Shown here one piece after another: positions 6,027 through 7,475 of a stretch of DNA of 7,475 nt. This stretch comes from Nitrospira defluvii (GTDB lineage: Bacteria; Nitrospirota; Nitrospiria; Nitrospirales; Nitrospiraceae): contig JACQHN010000541.1 of assembly GCA_016199015.1 (NCBI GenBank), positions 1-7,475 on the forward strand, read 5' to 3'. Both the position numbers and the translations under genes were made by a program. Under the pieces are notes generated by a model. The model did no database searches. It saw only the letters and a list, made by a program, of their open reading frames with translations, and was not told where the DNA came from. Every line of letters begins with the position of its first letter. Positions within the stretch are counted from its first letter, which is position 1.

Positions 6027-6392
6027 CTATGGCTGCCGACTTCGTGCAGTCTTTCTGGATGCTGAGAAGATGGCGAGCAACTCCCTGGCCTCGTCTATCA
6101 CGTCCGTTATGGCGCCTTCCGCGACAATTCCCGCTTCTTCGAGGATCTCGCACCAGAACACCGTCTCGTCCGCTTCTTCAACTACAATACCGAGCTTTGA
6201 GATGAATTCGGCCCTGGAGCGCGCCCGACAGGCGGCGCGATAGTTGGCCGCGACTGCCGTTCCAGACCGGAGCAACTGGTTGCCGATCACCCGGGCCTCT
6301 CTTCCATTTCCGAGCGTCTGAGAACATTTCACGATGCGGAGCGCGAAGCGCTTGGTTCGCTCTTTGAGTTTCTCAGCGTCGGCGCTTCCCAT
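6027..6392 (-). CDS. Four-helix-bundle protein of the 23S rRNA intervening-sequence type
   Basis: 121 residues, almost entirely helical: KLKERTKRFALRIVKCSQTL, then EARVIGNQLLRSGTAVAANYRAA, RARSRAEFISKLGIVVEEADETVFWCEIL, and a last helix ITDVIDEARELLAIFSASRKT. The core NQLLRSGTAVAANYREA-like stretch and the ADET.FWCEIL stretch are hallmarks of the small four-helix proteins (TIGR02436 type) found in intervening sequences of 23S rRNA genes and also as free genes. Their biochemical role is not established; toroidal pentamers that may bind nucleic acid are described for the family. Here it is not in an rRNA gene: it starts 11 bases after the stop of the FGE-like gene and ends three to 36 bases before hemD, so it is a middle cistron. 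GGTGAGG lies immediately before the ATG. Confidence 0.9.
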   Translation of the reverse strand: MGSADAEKLKERTKRFALRIVKCSQTLGNGREARVIGNQLLRSGTAVAANYRAACRARSRAEFISKLGIVVEEADETVFWCEILEEAGIVAEGAITDVIDEARELLAIFSASRKTARSRQP

Positions 6393-6403
6393 ACCTCACC
6401 AGA

Positions 6404-7264
6404 TCACCGAATCGAGAAATTATACTTGGCTGCGTCCATCGCGCATCGAAACCCAGTCGATTCATTCCGAATGGTCGGATCGCTGTCCACGCGGGTGAAA
6501 ATCCGGACCGTCGGGGTTTCGTTCTGCCAGCCGGCCCCTCGAATGACTTTCTTCGTGCCGCTCTCTGGTCCGGGGGGATTCTTGTCGGGGCTTTTCTCGT
6601 AGTACTTCGCATCGTACCAATCGTTCATCCATTCCCAGACGTTCCCGGCCATGTCATAGACCCCATAGGGACTCTTCCCGCGTTCGTAGCTTCCCACCGG
6701 CATGAGGGTTTTCTCGCCGATCCACTTCTGATTAAAGTTGAGATGCTTATCGGTGGGTTCCACATTCCCCCACGGGAAACGCCAGTCATTGTTGCCCTTG
6801 GCGGCTTTTTCCCATTCGGCCTCGCGCGGTAACCGCCTGCCGGCCCATTTGCAGTACGCGTCGGCGTCGGCCCAATCGACGTTGATTACCGGACGGTCGG
6901 CGAGGGATTCCGAAATGCCGAGTCCCTCCCACAGGTTGCGGGTCGGATTCTTGGGGTTCTGTGGGACGCGATGATTCGTCGCCTTCACGAATTCCAGGTA
7001 ACGGCCGTTGGTCACTTCGTATTTGTCCATGTAGAATTCCGTGACCTCGATGACGTGGCGAGGATATTCATCGCGTCCGCCATCGCGATCTCCGAAGGGC
7101 ACTCCCATTGGGTAGGAGCCGGTTGGGATCAGCACCAACGGTGCGCCATCCTTTCCCATGATTTCTTTGGGGAGTACCGCCTGCTCCGTTGCGACTGCTC
7201 GCGAACCCACGCCGTTCAGTCCGACGACCGCCACCACTATTGCGAAGATGGATCGTGCCAACAT
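6404..7264 (-). CDS. Second exported FGE-like (SUMF1-fold) protein, also lacking the cysteine pair
   Basis: 286 residues from ATG 7264, supported by AAAGGAG nine bases upstream; an in-frame ATG at 7333 lies upstream of the predicted promoter and lacks this site. A signal peptide (about 1-26, core SIFAIVVAVVGL) precedes the FGE-sulfatase domain: LVLIPTGSYPMG, EYPRHVIEVTEFYMDKYEVTN, RPVINVDWADADAYCKWAG, RRLPREAEWEKAAKG, FPWGN, SPYGVYDMAGNVWEWMNDW, RGAGW (242-246) and GFRCA (271-275). The positions of the two FGE cysteines are N248 and V253. It closely matches the plus-strand FGE-like protein, notably in the DWYDxKYY and NPxGPExGT stretches, and the spacing from RGxGW to GFRCA is identical (29 residues), so they are paralogues of one subfamily. 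It is first gene of a probable operon with the four-helix protein and hemD. Enzymatic formylglycine formation is unlikely. Confidence 0.9.
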   Translation of the reverse strand: MLARSIFAIVVAVVGLNGVGSRAVATEQAVLPKEIMGKDGAPLVLIPTGSYPMGVPFGDRDGGRDEYPRHVIEVTEFYMDKYEVTNGRYLEFVKATNHRVPQNPKNPTRNLWEGLGISESLADRPVINVDWADADAYCKWAGRRLPREAEWEKAAKGNNDWRFPWGNVEPTDKHLNFNQKWIGEKTLMPVGSYERGKSPYGVYDMAGNVWEWMNDWYDAKYYEKSPDKNPPGPESGTKKVIRGAGWQNETPTVRIFTRVDSDPTIRNESTGFRCAMDAAKYNFSIR

Positions 7265-7302
7265 AACTCCAAGCTCCTTTGGTTCGAGGAAGACGAGGGG
7301 AG

Positions 7303-7311
7303 ATCGTACCA
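7303..7311 (-). promoter_or_regulatory. Extended -10 box upstream of the second FGE-like gene
   Basis: On the minus strand TACGAT (7308-7303) is preceded by TG plus one base (7311-7309), an extended -10 element with four to five matches to consensus. The expected start point near 7296 gives a leader of about 32 bases that carries the AAAGGAG site. No good -35 box is visible, as is common for extended -10 promoters. It would drive the FGE-like, four-helix and hemD genes. Confidence 0.4.
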
Positions 7312-7371
7312 CAGGGAGGGACGTCAGAAACATGGCTAGCCTGCATTATTCACGAGCGCTTCTGCTGCAAT

Positions 7372-7447
7372 CGCCTGCCTGTGCGTGTGCGCATGCAGAC
7401 AGGCGGATTCGCCGCTGCGACCAGCCTGTCGGCGGGCGGGCTCGCCC
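7372..7447. repeat. GC-rich cluster of competing inverted repeats upstream of the second FGE-like operon
   Basis: The 211-bp stretch right of the operon has no gene. CGCCTGCCTG (7372-7381) pairs with CAGACAGGCG (7396-7405) with one mismatch. The same right arm, GACAGGC (7398-7404), also pairs perfectly with GCCTGTC (7424-7430), so the two stems exclude each other. A third short stem, GGGCG/CGCCC, lies at 7434-7447. The loop of the first stem is an alternating purine-pyrimidine run. It could be the terminator of a gene outside the window or an intergenic repeat unit. Confidence 0.45.
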
Positions 7448-7475
7448 CTCGGTCGGTCGACATCCTGTTCAAGGA

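Noticed and set aside
7265..7333. Upstream start (ATG 7333) for the second FGE-like protein
   Set aside because: It would add 23 residues before a well-formed signal peptide and spans the predicted -10 box. ATG 7264 has AAAGGAG in place.

Overview
The window looks like chromosomal DNA of a free-living, GC-rich, diderm bacterium. Exported proteins carry Sec-type signal peptides, and the set includes a TonB-type C-terminal domain and a YceI-family protein. Gene content and style (paired exported FGE-like proteins, a stand-alone four-helix-bundle protein, threonine dehydrogenase beside a probable kbl) remind me of Nitrospira. That is an inference: no phylogenetic marker is present and no search was run.

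Layout. 1-1192 (minus): threonine-to-glycine catabolism, with tdh followed downstream by the first codons of a probable kbl cut by the window edge; an inverted repeat made of GTGAGG-like units sits between them. 1193-1355: divergent intergenic region. It holds an extended -10 box placed so that the tdh mRNA would be leaderless. 1356-2995 (plus): a two-gene operon of an exported TonB/TolA C-terminal-domain protein and an exported YceI-family protein. 2996-3291: non-coding, with a strong hairpin and then four closely packed hairpins up to the next gene. 3292-4900 (plus): an exported LolA-like protein and an exported FGE-like (SUMF1-fold) protein. 4901-5132: convergent junction with a ~98-nt imperfect palindrome. 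5133-7264 (minus): a tight operon, in transcription order a second exported FGE-like protein, a four-helix-bundle protein of the 23S-rRNA-intervening-sequence type, and a HemD-like uroporphyrinogen-III synthase. 7265-7475: promoter region of that operon plus a GC-rich cluster of inverted repeats.

How it fits together. Tdh and Kbl form the classical threonine-to-glycine plus acetyl-CoA route. Four or five of the other products are predicted to be exported, so much of the window serves the cell envelope. The two FGE-like proteins belong to the same subfamily and both lack the cysteine pair of true formylglycine-generating enzymes, so they are more likely binding or structural proteins than sulfatase activators. 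No CRISPR array, tRNA, rRNA, transposase or phage gene was seen. The points most worth following up are the non-coding ones (the palindrome at 4926-5023, the structured stretch at 3102-3223, the leaderless tdh start) and the role of the exported FGE-like pair.
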